From assembly GCF_900078365.1 (NCBI RefSeq), contig NZ_LT598653.1, positions 2,046,001 to 2,110,000 of the forward strand: 64,000 nucleotides of DNA. Reading direction: 5' to 3'. Position 1 is the stretch's first letter, and every line of letters starts with the position of its first letter. The stretch comes from an uncultured Sphingopyxis sp. Its GTDB lineage: Bacteria; Pseudomonadota; Alphaproteobacteria; Sphingomonadales; Sphingomonadaceae. This document shows positions 1 to 7,415 of this stretch, in pieces. Both the position numbers and the translations under genes were made by a program. Below the pieces are notes generated by a model that saw only the letters and a list, made by a program, of their open reading frames with translations, made no database searches and was not told where the DNA came from.

Positions 1-523
1 CGGCATGGACGAGCGCGCTCGACATGCCGAAAGCGAGCATCATGCCGCCGCCGCCGAAATCGCCGACATAATTGACCGGCGGCACCGGCTTCTCGCCCGC
101 GCGGCCGATGCCGTGAAGCACCCCCGAAAGCGAGATATAGTTGATGTCGTGTCCCGCCGCTTGCGCATAGGGGCCGAACTGGCCCCAGCCGGTCATGCGG
201 CCGTAAACGAGCTTCGGATTGTCGGCGAGCAGCACGTCGGGACCGAGCCCGAGCCGCTCCATCACGCCCGGGCGATAGCCCTCGATGATGCCGTCGGCGC
301 TCTTGCACAGTTCGCGCGCGATCCGCACTGCTTCCGGGTTCTTCATATCGAGCGCGATCGAGGTGCGGTTGCGGCTCAGCGGGTCGCGCGGATCCATGAA
401 GCCGCCGGGGCGATCGATGCGGATCACCTCGGCGCCATGGTCGGCGAGCATCATGCCGCAGAAGGGGCCGGGACCGATGCCGGCAAATTCGATGATCCTG
501 ATGCCCTTCAGCGGCCCGGCCAT
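1..523 (-). CDS. alpha-methylacyl-CoA racemase / CaiB-BaiF family protein (3' end outside window)
   Basis: Class III CoA-transferase fold enzyme; 174 N-terminal residues are visible and the gene runs off the left edge. Residues around 125 (GHDINY) and 155 (GDFGGGG) match the catalytic His and Asp of alpha-methylacyl-CoA racemases, so epimerisation of 2-methyl-branched acyl-CoAs is more likely than CoA transfer. The early LADHGAEVIRID segment is the usual CoA-binding region of the family. The ATG at 523 is preceded by an AGGAG stretch. It is the most downstream visible gene of a minus-strand run with the thiolase, SDR and acyl-CoA dehydrogenases, which points to beta-oxidation of methyl-branched chains or side chains. 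The substrate cannot be read from the sequence. Confidence 0.85.
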   Translation of the reverse strand, partial: MAGPLKGIRIIEFAGIGPGPFCGMMLADHGAEVIRIDRPGGFMDPRDPLSRNRTSIALDMKNPEAVRIARELCKSADGIIEGYRPGVMERLGLGPDVLLADNPKLVYGRMTGWGQFGPYAQAAGHDINYISLSGVLHGIGRAGEKPVPPVNYVGDFGGGGMMLAFGMSSALVHA

Positions 524-540
524 GATGCTCTCCTGTTCCT

Positions 541-1791
541 TCAGATGCGTTCGATGATGATCGCGGGCGCCATGCCGCCGGCGGCGCACATGGTGACGAG
601 ACCATAGCGGCCGCCCGAGCGTTCGAGCTCGTCGAGCGCGGTGCCGATCAGGATCGAGCCCGTCGCGCCGATCGGATGGCCGAGCGCCATCGCGCCGCCG
701 TTGATGTTCACCTTTTCGCGGGGCAAATCGAGGTCGCGGATGAATTTCTCGGCGACGACCGAGAAGGCCTCGTTGATTTCCCAGACGTCGATGTCTTCCT
801 TCTTGAGCCCCGCCTTCTCGAGCACCTTCTTGGCCGCCGGAACCGGGGCGTTGAGCATCAACGTCGGATCGTCGCCGATATTGGCATAGGCGACGACGCG
901 TGCGCGCGGTTTCAGGCCGTTCTTCTCGGCATAGTCCTTCGACGTCAGCAGGATCGCCGCCGCCCCGTCGACGACGCCCGAGGAGTTGCCCGCATGGTGG
1001 AAATGCTGGATTTCGAGGTCGGGATAGCGGCGGTTGATCTGCTTCCTGAAGGTGAAGCCGCCGCCCATGTCGAAATCGGCGAGACCGGCGAAGCTCGGCT
1101 TGAGCGCCGCGAGACCCTCGGCAGTGGTTTCGGGGCGCGGGAACTCTTCACGGTCGAGCGCGACGCTGCCGTCGGGGTTGAGCACGGGCACGACCGACTT
1201 GGCGAAGCGGCCTTCCTTGATCGCCTTGTCGGCGCGCTGCTGGCTGACCAGCGCGAGCGCGTCGAGCGCCTCGCGGCTGATGCCCTCGATCGTCGCAATC
1301 GCGTCGCCGCAAATGCCCTGGTGCGATTGCGGATGCAGTTCGTCGAGCGCCTCGTGGCCGGACCCCATCAGGCGCGGCGGCAGGCCGGCATTTGCCTGTT
1401 CGGCGGCATAGGCGGTGGTATAGCTCATCATCTCGGTGCCGCCCGCGATGACGCAATCTTCCATGCCGCTCATCACGCTCGCCGCAGCGAAATTCACGCT
1501 GCTGATGCCGCCGCCGCAGAAACGATCGAGCGTCGTGCCGCTGGCCTTGGTGTCGTAACCCGCCGACAGCGCGGCCATGCGGCCGAGGTCGCCGCCCTGC
1601 TTGCCGTTCTGGCTCGACGTCGACCAGACGATGTCGTCGACGGTCGCGGTGTCGAGGTTGTTACGGTCGCGGATCGCGGCGAGGACGGTCGCGGCGAGAT
1701 GCTGCGGGTGCAGGTGCGACAGCGCGCCCTTGCCGGGCTTGCCGATCCCGCGCGGGGTGCGGACGGCGTCGATGATATAGGCTTCGGCCAT
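541..1791 (-). CDS. acetyl-CoA C-acyltransferase (thiolase)
   Basis: 416 residues, normal thiolase length. It would catalyse thiolytic release of acetyl- or propionyl-CoA from 3-ketoacyl-CoA in the cytoplasm. The nucleophilic Cys is at about residue 92 (DRFCGGG). The C-terminal GHPIGATG and CAAGG motifs supply the catalytic His and the second Cys. The DRFCGGG loop resembles FadA/acyltransferase types more than biosynthetic PhaA. It lies 24 bases downstream of the SDR and 17 bases upstream of the racemase, consistent with one transcript. Function as a beta-oxidation thiolase is firm; chain specificity is unknown. Confidence 0.93.
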   Translation of the reverse strand: MAEAYIIDAVRTPRGIGKPGKGALSHLHPQHLAATVLAAIRDRNNLDTATVDDIVWSTSSQNGKQGGDLGRMAALSAGYDTKASGTTLDRFCGGGISSVNFAAASVMSGMEDCVIAGGTEMMSYTTAYAAEQANAGLPPRLMGSGHEALDELHPQSHQGICGDAIATIEGISREALDALALVSQQRADKAIKEGRFAKSVVPVLNPDGSVALDREEFPRPETTAEGLAALKPSFAGLADFDMGGGFTFRKQINRRYPDLEIQHFHHAGNSSGVVDGAAAILLTSKDYAEKNGLKPRARVVAYANIGDDPTLMLNAPVPAAKKVLEKAGLKKEDIDVWEINEAFSVVAEKFIRDLDLPREKVNINGGAMALGHPIGATGSILIGTALDELERSGGRYGLVTMCAAGGMAPAIIIERI

Positions 1792-1815
1792 GGAGATATT
1801 CCTTCGCTGAGAGAA

Positions 1816-2598
1816 TTAACGGGGAGCCATGCGGATCGCGCCGTCGAGGCGGACGGCCTGGCCGTTGAAATAGGTGTTGCGGACCATCTCCATCGCGAGG
1901 CTCGCATATTCCTCGGCCTTGCCGAGCCGCTTGGGGAAGGGGACCGAGGCTTCGAGGCTCTCCTTCACCTTCGGGTTCATGTTGCCGAGCAGGGGCGTAC
2001 CGAACACGCCGGGCATGATCGAATTGACGCGGATGCCGAGGTCCATCAGGTCGCGGGCCATCGGCAGGACGAGGCCGTTCACCCCCGCCTTGGCCGAACC
2101 GTAAATCACCTGGCCGATCTGCGCGTCCTGCGCCGCGACCGAGGCGGTGAAGATGATCGCGCCGCGCTCGCCGTCCTCTATCTCGGGCAGGGTCGCCATG
2201 CCTTCGGCGGCGATCGAGCCGATGCGGTAGCTCGCGGTCAATATGCCCTCCACGCCATAGGCATAATCTTCGGTCGGGGTGCGCCGGAACGTGCCCGTTT
2301 CCTTGTCATAAGCCAGCGTCTTGCCGCGACGCGAGGTCATCGCGCAGTGGACGGCGACGCGTTCCTGCCCGTGCGCTGCGCGCGCCTTGGCGAAGCCGTC
2401 GAGGACCGATTGCTCGTCGGTGATGTCGACATGGACGAACAGTCCGCCGATCGATTGCGCGACCTCTTCGCCGAGCGGGTCGTTGATGTCGAAGATGGCG
2501 ACCTTCACCCCCGCGGCGGCGAGCGCCTCGGCGGTCGCGCGGCCGAGGCCGGACGCGCCGCCGGTGACGACAGCGGCGATGGAGGAATCGATTTTCAT
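1816..2598 (-). CDS. short-chain dehydrogenase, 3-hydroxyacyl-CoA dehydrogenase (HSD10-like)
   Basis: 260-residue Rossmann SDR, probably oxidising a 3-hydroxyacyl-CoA with NAD+. It has TGGASGLG at residues 12-19, Asp at about 37 (FDIND, suggesting NAD over NADP), Ser153, Tyr166 and Lys170 (YGSAK). The start ATG at 2598 (MKIDSS) is chosen because the fold begins there; a longer open frame upstream is non-homologous and Arg-rich. Oddities: the usual NNAG or NCAG motif reads VHCAM, and the structural Asn of helix 4 appears to be Glu (VEGIL), so the Asn of the catalytic tetrad seems absent. It sits between the acyl-CoA dehydrogenase and the thiolase, as expected for the third beta-oxidation step. 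Confidence 0.88.
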   Translation of the reverse strand: MKIDSSIAAVVTGGASGLGRATAEALAAAGVKVAIFDINDPLGEEVAQSIGGLFVHVDITDEQSVLDGFAKARAAHGQERVAVHCAMTSRRGKTLAYDKETGTFRRTPTEDYAYGVEGILTASYRIGSIAAEGMATLPEIEDGERGAIIFTASVAAQDAQIGQVIYGSAKAGVNGLVLPMARDLMDLGIRVNSIMPGVFGTPLLGNMNPKVKESLEASVPFPKRLGKAEEYASLAMEMVRNTYFNGQAVRLDGAIRMAPR

Positions 2599-2611
2599 GG
2601 GGAGGCTCCTC

Positions 2612-3817
2612 TCAGGCTGGTATCTGGTTGAAGGGGACGCCCTTGTCTGGTCGGTGATCCTGCGGCAGGCCGAGAATCTTCTCGGCAATCGTGTTGAGCA
2701 AAGTCTCGTCCGACCCGCCCGCGATGCGGCCCGTCGGCGCGTTGATCCAGCTCGACGCCCAATCATCCTTGGGCGACGCATGTTCGTCGAACGCGAAAGC
2801 ATCGGTTCCCTGCAGGTCGAGCGCGAGCTCGGAGAGCTTCTGGCGCGACCGCACCGCGACGAGCTTGTTGAGCGAGCCTTCGGGACCCGGCGTCATCCCG
2901 GCCTGCATCATCAGCCGCGCGCGGCGGTTGATCGAATCGAGCCCGGCGCGCATCGCATAATTGCGCGCGATCTGCTGGCGGATGCGGCCATCCTCGATCG
3001 CGGGGCGGCCGTTCAGCTTCACCTCTTTCGCAAGATCGACGAACAGGTCGAGGTGCGGCCCGAAACCCGCGCTGTCCGTCGCGACATAGCGTTCGATCAT
3101 CAGCGTCGCGAGCGCGACCGCAAAACCGCCGCCGACCGGCGACATGCGATGGTCGTCGCTGATCTTCACATCGTCGAAGAAGACCTCGTTGACGTGGCTG
3201 TCGCCGCCCGCGAGCTTGATTGGACGCACCGTGACACCCGGCGCCTTCATGTCGACCCAGAAGTAGGTGAGGCCCTTGTGCTTCGCGACGGTCGGGTCGG
3301 TGCGCACGACGATCACGCCATAGTCGCTATATTGCGCCCAGCTCGTCCAGACCTTCTGCCCGTTGATCTTCCAGCCGTTTCCATCGGTCTCGGCGCGCGT
3401 GCGCAGGCCGGCAAGATCGGTGCCGCCCGACGGTTCGGAAAAGAGCTGGCACCAGATTTCATCGCCCTGCAGCGCCTTGAGCACGCGTTCCTTGACGAAC
3501 TCGCGGTCACTGCCGAACTGCATCAATACGGGCACCGGCATACCGAGCGAGATGCCGAAATAGACGTTGGGGAAGCCGTGCTTCATCTCCTCGCCCTCGA
3601 AGGTGATCTTCTCGATATGGCCGAGCCCCTGACCGCCGAGGTCGATCGGCCAGTTGATGCCGGCATAGCCTGCATCGAACTTGGCTTTCTGGTAACGGCG
3701 GCCGAGCGCCAGATCTTCTTCGACGGCCAGACCCTGACGCGCGGCCTTGCCGAACGTCGGCACCATCGATTCGCACCAGGCGACGGCCTTGGCACGATAG
3801 GCTTCGAGATCGGTCAT
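2612..3817 (-). CDS. acyl-CoA dehydrogenase family protein
   Basis: 401-residue FAD-dependent acyl-CoA dehydrogenase catalysing alpha,beta-desaturation. It shows the FSEPSGGTDLAGL flavin/substrate loop, WKINGQKVWTS, and a C-terminal GGSDETLLNTIAEKILGLP segment typical of the family. Its ATG (3817) overlaps the stop of the upstream dehydrogenase by four bases (ATGA), so the two are translationally coupled. A longer open frame continues upstream but lies inside that gene. Adjacent, unequal acyl-CoA dehydrogenase pairs of this kind form heterotetramers in actinobacterial steroid side-chain catabolism; an alpha2beta2 enzyme here is an inference. Confidence 0.93.
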   Translation of the reverse strand: MTDLEAYRAKAVAWCESMVPTFGKAARQGLAVEEDLALGRRYQKAKFDAGYAGINWPIDLGGQGLGHIEKITFEGEEMKHGFPNVYFGISLGMPVPVLMQFGSDREFVKERVLKALQGDEIWCQLFSEPSGGTDLAGLRTRAETDGNGWKINGQKVWTSWAQYSDYGVIVVRTDPTVAKHKGLTYFWVDMKAPGVTVRPIKLAGGDSHVNEVFFDDVKISDDHRMSPVGGGFAVALATLMIERYVATDSAGFGPHLDLFVDLAKEVKLNGRPAIEDGRIRQQIARNYAMRAGLDSINRRARLMMQAGMTPGPEGSLNKLVAVRSRQKLSELALDLQGTDAFAFDEHASPKDDWASSWINAPTGRIAGGSDETLLNTIAEKILGLPQDHRPDKGVPFNQIPA

Positions 3818-4908
3818 GCGCCTGCTCCTGCCAGCCGGTCGACGAGTACATCTTCCCAGAAGAAGCCGCTCCCCTGTTCGAGCGCGAGGGTGCGCGCACG
3901 GCGCATATGGAGATGCAACCCGATCTCCCACGTCACGCCGATGCCGCCATGGATCTGGATGCAGTCGCGCGCAGCCGTGTCGTAAGCCTCGGTTGCCGAC
4001 AGGCGCGCGGCGGCGGCGGCGGTGATGAAATCATCCTGCCCTTCGCGCGCCGCCGCGTGGATCGCGTTGGCGCGCGACAGTTCGACGAGGCCGTAAAGTT
4101 CGGCGATGCGATGCTTGATCGACTGGAAGGCGCCGATCGGCTGGCCGAACGCCTTGCGCGTCAGCGCATAGTCGCGCGCGATCTCCATCAGCGCCTCGGC
4201 GCCGCCGGTCTGCTCGTGCGCAGTCACGACCGCCTGCAGCGCGAGGATGTGCAGCGCCGCACCGCGCACCGCCTTGCCGGTCACGAGCGTTTCAGCGGGG
4301 GCGCCGGCGAATGTCAGATCGGCGACGCAGCGGCTGTTGTCGAAGCTGTCGACCGCGCGGCGTTCGACGCCCGCCAGATCGGCGATGACCAGCGCGGGCG
4401 CGCCGCCCTCGTTGGCGAGAAGAATAGCGACACCGGCGAAGAGCCCGCCCGATACGCCCACGGCACTTCCGTCGAGCTTGCCTGCCGCCAGCGCGACGGC
4501 GGGCCGCGCGGGCAGGGGGTCGGGGCCCGACGCGAACGCCACCGCACCGATCGTCTCGCCGCTCGCAAGGCCGGGGAGCCAGCGCGCCCTTTGCTCTTCG
4601 CTGCCGTAAAGTTCGATGGCTTTCGCCGCGCCGAAACTCGAGGTCAGGAAGGGCGCGCCGCTGAGCGTTCGCCCCGTCTGATGCGCGATCAGTCCCAGTT
4701 CGACCAGGCCAAGATCAAGGCCGCCATAAGCTTCGGGAAGCGCGAGCGCGGTCCAGCCCTGCTCCTTGGCCGTCGTCCAGAAATGCTCGTGATACCGGCC
4801 GCTGGCCTGGAGCAGCGGCAGCAGGTCGTCCTTGCCGACCCGCGCCTCGAGCGCCCGCCGCGACTCGGTCGCCACCGCCTGCTGCCCTTCGTCGTACAAA
4901 ATCGACAT
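3814..4908 (-). CDS. acyl-CoA dehydrogenase family protein (short partner subunit)
   Basis: 364 residues, shorter than its neighbour. It has the N-terminal helical domain, a middle beta domain and a recognisable C-terminal IQIHGGIGVTWE motif, followed by a helix ending in EDVLVDRL. Middle-domain flavin signatures are weaker than in the downstream gene, which fits a partner subunit. It starts at ATG 4908, is first in a minus-strand run that proceeds to the downstream dehydrogenase, SDR, thiolase and racemase, and has an ACGT-rich operator-like site about 40 bases upstream. The dehydrogenase fold is clear; the heteromeric role is inferred. Confidence 0.9.
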   Translation of the reverse strand: MSILYDEGQQAVATESRRALEARVGKDDLLPLLQASGRYHEHFWTTAKEQGWTALALPEAYGGLDLGLVELGLIAHQTGRTLSGAPFLTSSFGAAKAIELYGSEEQRARWLPGLASGETIGAVAFASGPDPLPARPAVALAAGKLDGSAVGVSGGLFAGVAILLANEGGAPALVIADLAGVERRAVDSFDNSRCVADLTFAGAPAETLVTGKAVRGAALHILALQAVVTAHEQTGGAEALMEIARDYALTRKAFGQPIGAFQSIKHRIAELYGLVELSRANAIHAAAREGQDDFITAAAAARLSATEAYDTAARDCIQIHGGIGVTWEIGLHLHMRRARTLALEQGSGFFWEDVLVDRLAGAGA

Positions 4909-4948
4909 CGGCTTGTTCCTCTATCCCGTGCTTTCGGCCATCATCCGA

Positions 4949-4969
4949 ACGTTAACGTAAACGTCAAGT
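4949..4969. promoter_or_regulatory. ACGT-repeat operator-like site upstream of the acyl-CoA dehydrogenase operon
   Basis: A 21-base site with three spaced ACGT/ACGT-like cores (ACGTTAACGTAAACGTCAA). It is almost identical (19 of 21 positions) to the site at 6235-6255 in the other promoter region of this cluster. Its place just ahead of the ATG at 4908 suggests a regulator operator. The form recalls sites of MerR-family LiuR-type regulators of branched-chain/acyl-CoA catabolism, but no regulator gene is in the window, so the regulator is unassigned. Confidence 0.5.
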
Positions 4970-5010
4970 GTTTTGACGCGACGAGAGAGCGGGATCAACT
5001 GTCGCCCCTG

Positions 5011-6192
5011 TCAGGCCAGACCGGCCTTCCAGTCGCGCTTGATCTTTTTCGCGAGGCTCCATTTATGGACCTCGGTCGGCCCGTCATAGATGCGGAAGGC
5101 GCGGACCTCGCGGAACACCTGCTCGACGATCGTCCTGTCGGAGACGCCCGTACCGCCCATCACCTGAACACAGCGGTCGGCGATCCGCATCAAGGCTTCG
5201 GACACCGCGACCTTCGCCATCGAGCTTTCGACGGTGCCGAGCGAACCAGCGTCGAGCACGCCCGCGCACCAGTCGATCATCAGCTCGGCCTGCTTCAGAT
5301 CGATCATATTCTCGGCGAGCATGAAGCCGACGCCCTCATGCTCCATCAGCGGCTTGCCGAACGCCTCGCGCCGGTTGGCATAGTCGGTCGCGATCTCGTG
5401 CGCGCGGATGCACGCGCCGAGCCAGCGCATGCAGTGCGACAGGCGGGCAGGGGACAGGCGCACCTGCGCATAGCGGAAGCCTTCGCCGGCTTCGCCCAGC
5501 ATCTGGTCGGCGGGCACCCGCAAATTTTCGATCGTTATCGTGGCATGGCCGCCGGGCATCGAGCTGTCGATCGTGTTCGGCACATGGTCGATGCGGATCG
5601 CGGGATCGGGCAGGTCGACGAGGAACATGCACGCGCCTTGCTCGGCCTTCGCCATCACGATGCCGACGCGCGCGCCCTGCGCGCCGGTGATGAAGGTCTT
5701 GCGACCATTGATGACCCAGTGGTTGCCGTCGGAACGGCAGGTCGTCTTCATCATCGACGGGTCCGATCCCGCGCCGCCCTCGTCGGCGGGTTCGGTCATG
5801 AAGAAGGCCGAACGGACGCGGCCTTCGACCATCGGCTTTAGGAAACGCTCCTTGAGTTCGGGGCTGCCTTCCTTGCCAAGCAGATACATATTGCCCTCGT
5901 CGGGCGCCATCGTGTTGCAAGCGAGCGGGCCGAGCGGCGACAGGCCCGACTTGATCAGCACCACCGCGGTCTCGCGCTGGTTGAGGTGGCTGCCGTCGAA
6001 TAGAATATGCGGCGTCAGCACCCCTGCGGCGCGGGCGTGTTCGCGCATTTCCATGACCAACTCGTCGGTCGGTGCGCCATGATGGTCGCGGCGCGGATCG
6101 GCTTCATAGGGAATGACGGTTTCGCGAACGAAGGCTTCGACCTTTTCGGCGATCGCCCGCGCCCGATCCAATATGCCTTCGTGCGACGCCAT
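5011..6192 (-). CDS. acyl-CoA dehydrogenase (ACAD10/11-like)
   Basis: 393 residues, full length. Flavin-binding FFMTEPADEGGAGSDPSM loop, HWVINGRKTFITGAQ, and a C-terminal QVMGGTGVSD...IYDGPTEVH segment place it with the long/branched-chain ACAD10/11-like dehydrogenases. It is a separate unit: 102 bases separate its stop from the 4908 start, and that gap holds an operator-like site. A twin site lies between this gene and the divergent flavoprotein gene at 6314. A role in the same acyl-CoA pathway is likely; the substrate is unknown. Confidence 0.93.
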   Translation of the reverse strand: MASHEGILDRARAIAEKVEAFVRETVIPYEADPRRDHHGAPTDELVMEMREHARAAGVLTPHILFDGSHLNQRETAVVLIKSGLSPLGPLACNTMAPDEGNMYLLGKEGSPELKERFLKPMVEGRVRSAFFMTEPADEGGAGSDPSMMKTTCRSDGNHWVINGRKTFITGAQGARVGIVMAKAEQGACMFLVDLPDPAIRIDHVPNTIDSSMPGGHATITIENLRVPADQMLGEAGEGFRYAQVRLSPARLSHCMRWLGACIRAHEIATDYANRREAFGKPLMEHEGVGFMLAENMIDLKQAELMIDWCAGVLDAGSLGTVESSMAKVAVSEALMRIADRCVQVMGGTGVSDRTIVEQVFREVRAFRIYDGPTEVHKWSLAKKIKRDWKAGLA

Positions 6193-6234
6193 TCCGATTC
6201 CCTTCGCTATCTAACTTTCTTTCCAGTCAACCCG

Positions 6235-6255
6235 ACGTTGACGTAAGCGTCAAGT
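6235..6255. promoter_or_regulatory. ACGT-repeat operator-like site in divergent promoter
   Basis: Second copy of the cluster's operator-like site (ACGTTGACGTAAGCGTCAA), differing from the 4949-4969 copy at two positions only. It lies in the 121-base region between the divergently transcribed acyl-CoA dehydrogenase (start 6192) and nitronate-monooxygenase-like gene (start 6314), so it could control both. Conservation between two non-homologous promoters is the main evidence that it is functional. Confidence 0.5.
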
Positions 6256-6313
6256 TATTTCATGGATCGGCGTGACGATGCCGTAAGGGCAGGATGACCA
6301 GGGAGGGATCGAG

Positions 6314-7294
6314 ATGGCTTTCAAGACACGCATCACCGAAATGCTGGGGATCAAGCATCCGATCGTCCAGGGCGGGATGCAAAGCGTCGGCTATGCCGAA
6401 CTGGCGAGCGCGGTGTCGAACGCCGGCGGCCTTGGCATCATCACCGCGCTGACGCAGCCGAGCCCCGAAGCGCTGCGCGCCGAGATCGAACGCTGCCGCG
6501 CGATGACCGGCAAGCCGTTCGGCGTGAACATGACGGTATTCCCGACGATCAACGCGCCCGACTACAAGGCCTATGCCCAGGCGATCATCGACGGCGACGT
6601 CAAGATCGTCGAGACCGCGGGAACGCAGGCGGTGCGCGAAATCTGGGAGATGCTGAAGCCCCATGGCGTCACCATCCTCCACAAATGCACCGCGGTGCGC
6701 CATGCGCTGTCGGCCGAGCGCGCGGGCTGCGACATCATTTCGATCGACGGTTTCGAATGCGCGGGCCATCCCGGCGAGGATGATATTCCCGGCCTGATTT
6801 TGATCCCTGCGGCGGCCGACAAGGTGAAGATTCCGATGCTCGCCTCGGGCGGCTTCGGTGACGGGCGCGGGCTCGTCGCGGCGCTGTCACTGGGCGCCGA
6901 GGGCATCAACATGGGCACGCGCTTCTGCGCCACGGCCGAGGCGCCGATCCACGACAATGTGAAGCAGGCCTATATCGACAATGACGAGCGCGGCAGCTTC
7001 CTGATCTTCCGCAGTCTCAAGAATACCGCGCGCGTCGGCAAGAGCGCGGTGAGCGAAGAGGTGGTGCGCCGCCTCGCGGTTCCCGATGCGACCTTCGCCG
7101 ATGTCGCGGAACTGGTGAACGGCAAGGCGGGCCGCGAATTGCTCGAAACGGGCGACCTGTCGAAGGGCGTGTTCTGGGCGGGCATGGTGCAGGGCCTCAT
7201 CCACGACATCCCGACCTGCAAGGAACTGATCGACCGGATCATCGCCGAAGCCGACGCGATCGTCGATCAGCGGCTGGCGTCGATGCGCGCCTGA
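6314..7294 (+). CDS. NAD(P)H-dependent flavin oxidoreductase (nitronate monooxygenase family)
   Basis: 326-residue FMN-dependent TIM-barrel protein. It has the IVQGGMQ start of strand 1, SNAGGLGIITA, the GFECAGHPGEDD loop carrying the conserved His, and the phosphate-binding LASGGFGDGRG plus GAEGINMGTRF segments. Family members oxidise nitronates, act as NADH:quinone reductases, or act as 2-enoyl-type reductases in acyl-CoA clusters; nothing here decides among them. The ATG at 6314 follows a GGGAGG ribosome-binding site. It is divergent from, and probably coregulated with, the acyl-CoA dehydrogenases. Confidence 0.9.
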   Translation: MAFKTRITEMLGIKHPIVQGGMQSVGYAELASAVSNAGGLGIITALTQPSPEALRAEIERCRAMTGKPFGVNMTVFPTINAPDYKAYAQAIIDGDVKIVETAGTQAVREIWEMLKPHGVTILHKCTAVRHALSAERAGCDIISIDGFECAGHPGEDDIPGLILIPAAADKVKIPMLASGGFGDGRGLVAALSLGAEGINMGTRFCATAEAPIHDNVKQAYIDNDERGSFLIFRSLKNTARVGKSAVSEEVVRRLAVPDATFADVAELVNGKAGRELLETGDLSKGVFWAGMVQGLIHDIPTCKELIDRIIAEADAIVDQRLASMRA

Positions 7295-7329
7295 CGCGCC
7301 CAATGCCCCTAGCCGCTAGCGCGCCGCGA

Positions 7330-7379
7330 CGGCTTTCGATATGATCCGATTCTGCGCAACTTGATCATATCGAAAGCCG
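7330..7379. repeat. perfect 17-bp inverted repeat with 16-base spacer
   Basis: Arms CGGCTTTCGATATGATC (7330-7346) and its exact reverse complement (7363-7379). There is no T-tract, so it is a weak intrinsic terminator candidate. Placement 36 bases before the TTG start at 7416 would also suit a dimeric repressor site or an RNA hairpin in the leader of the fusion gene. Confidence 0.6.
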
Positions 7380-7415
7380 CCGGCGTCTCGTCCGCCGGCA
7401 CGGCAAGGGGGATGT

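Noticed and set aside
676..2631. Very long plus-strand open frame (651 codons) over the thiolase and SDR
   Set aside because: It is antisense to two clear minus-strand enzymes; GC-rich codon bias leaves few stops in other frames. Its translation has no domain.
2321..5841. Long plus-strand frames opposite the acyl-CoA dehydrogenases
   Set aside because: Antisense to three genuine genes; composition is Arg/Asp/His-rich, typical of shadow frames.
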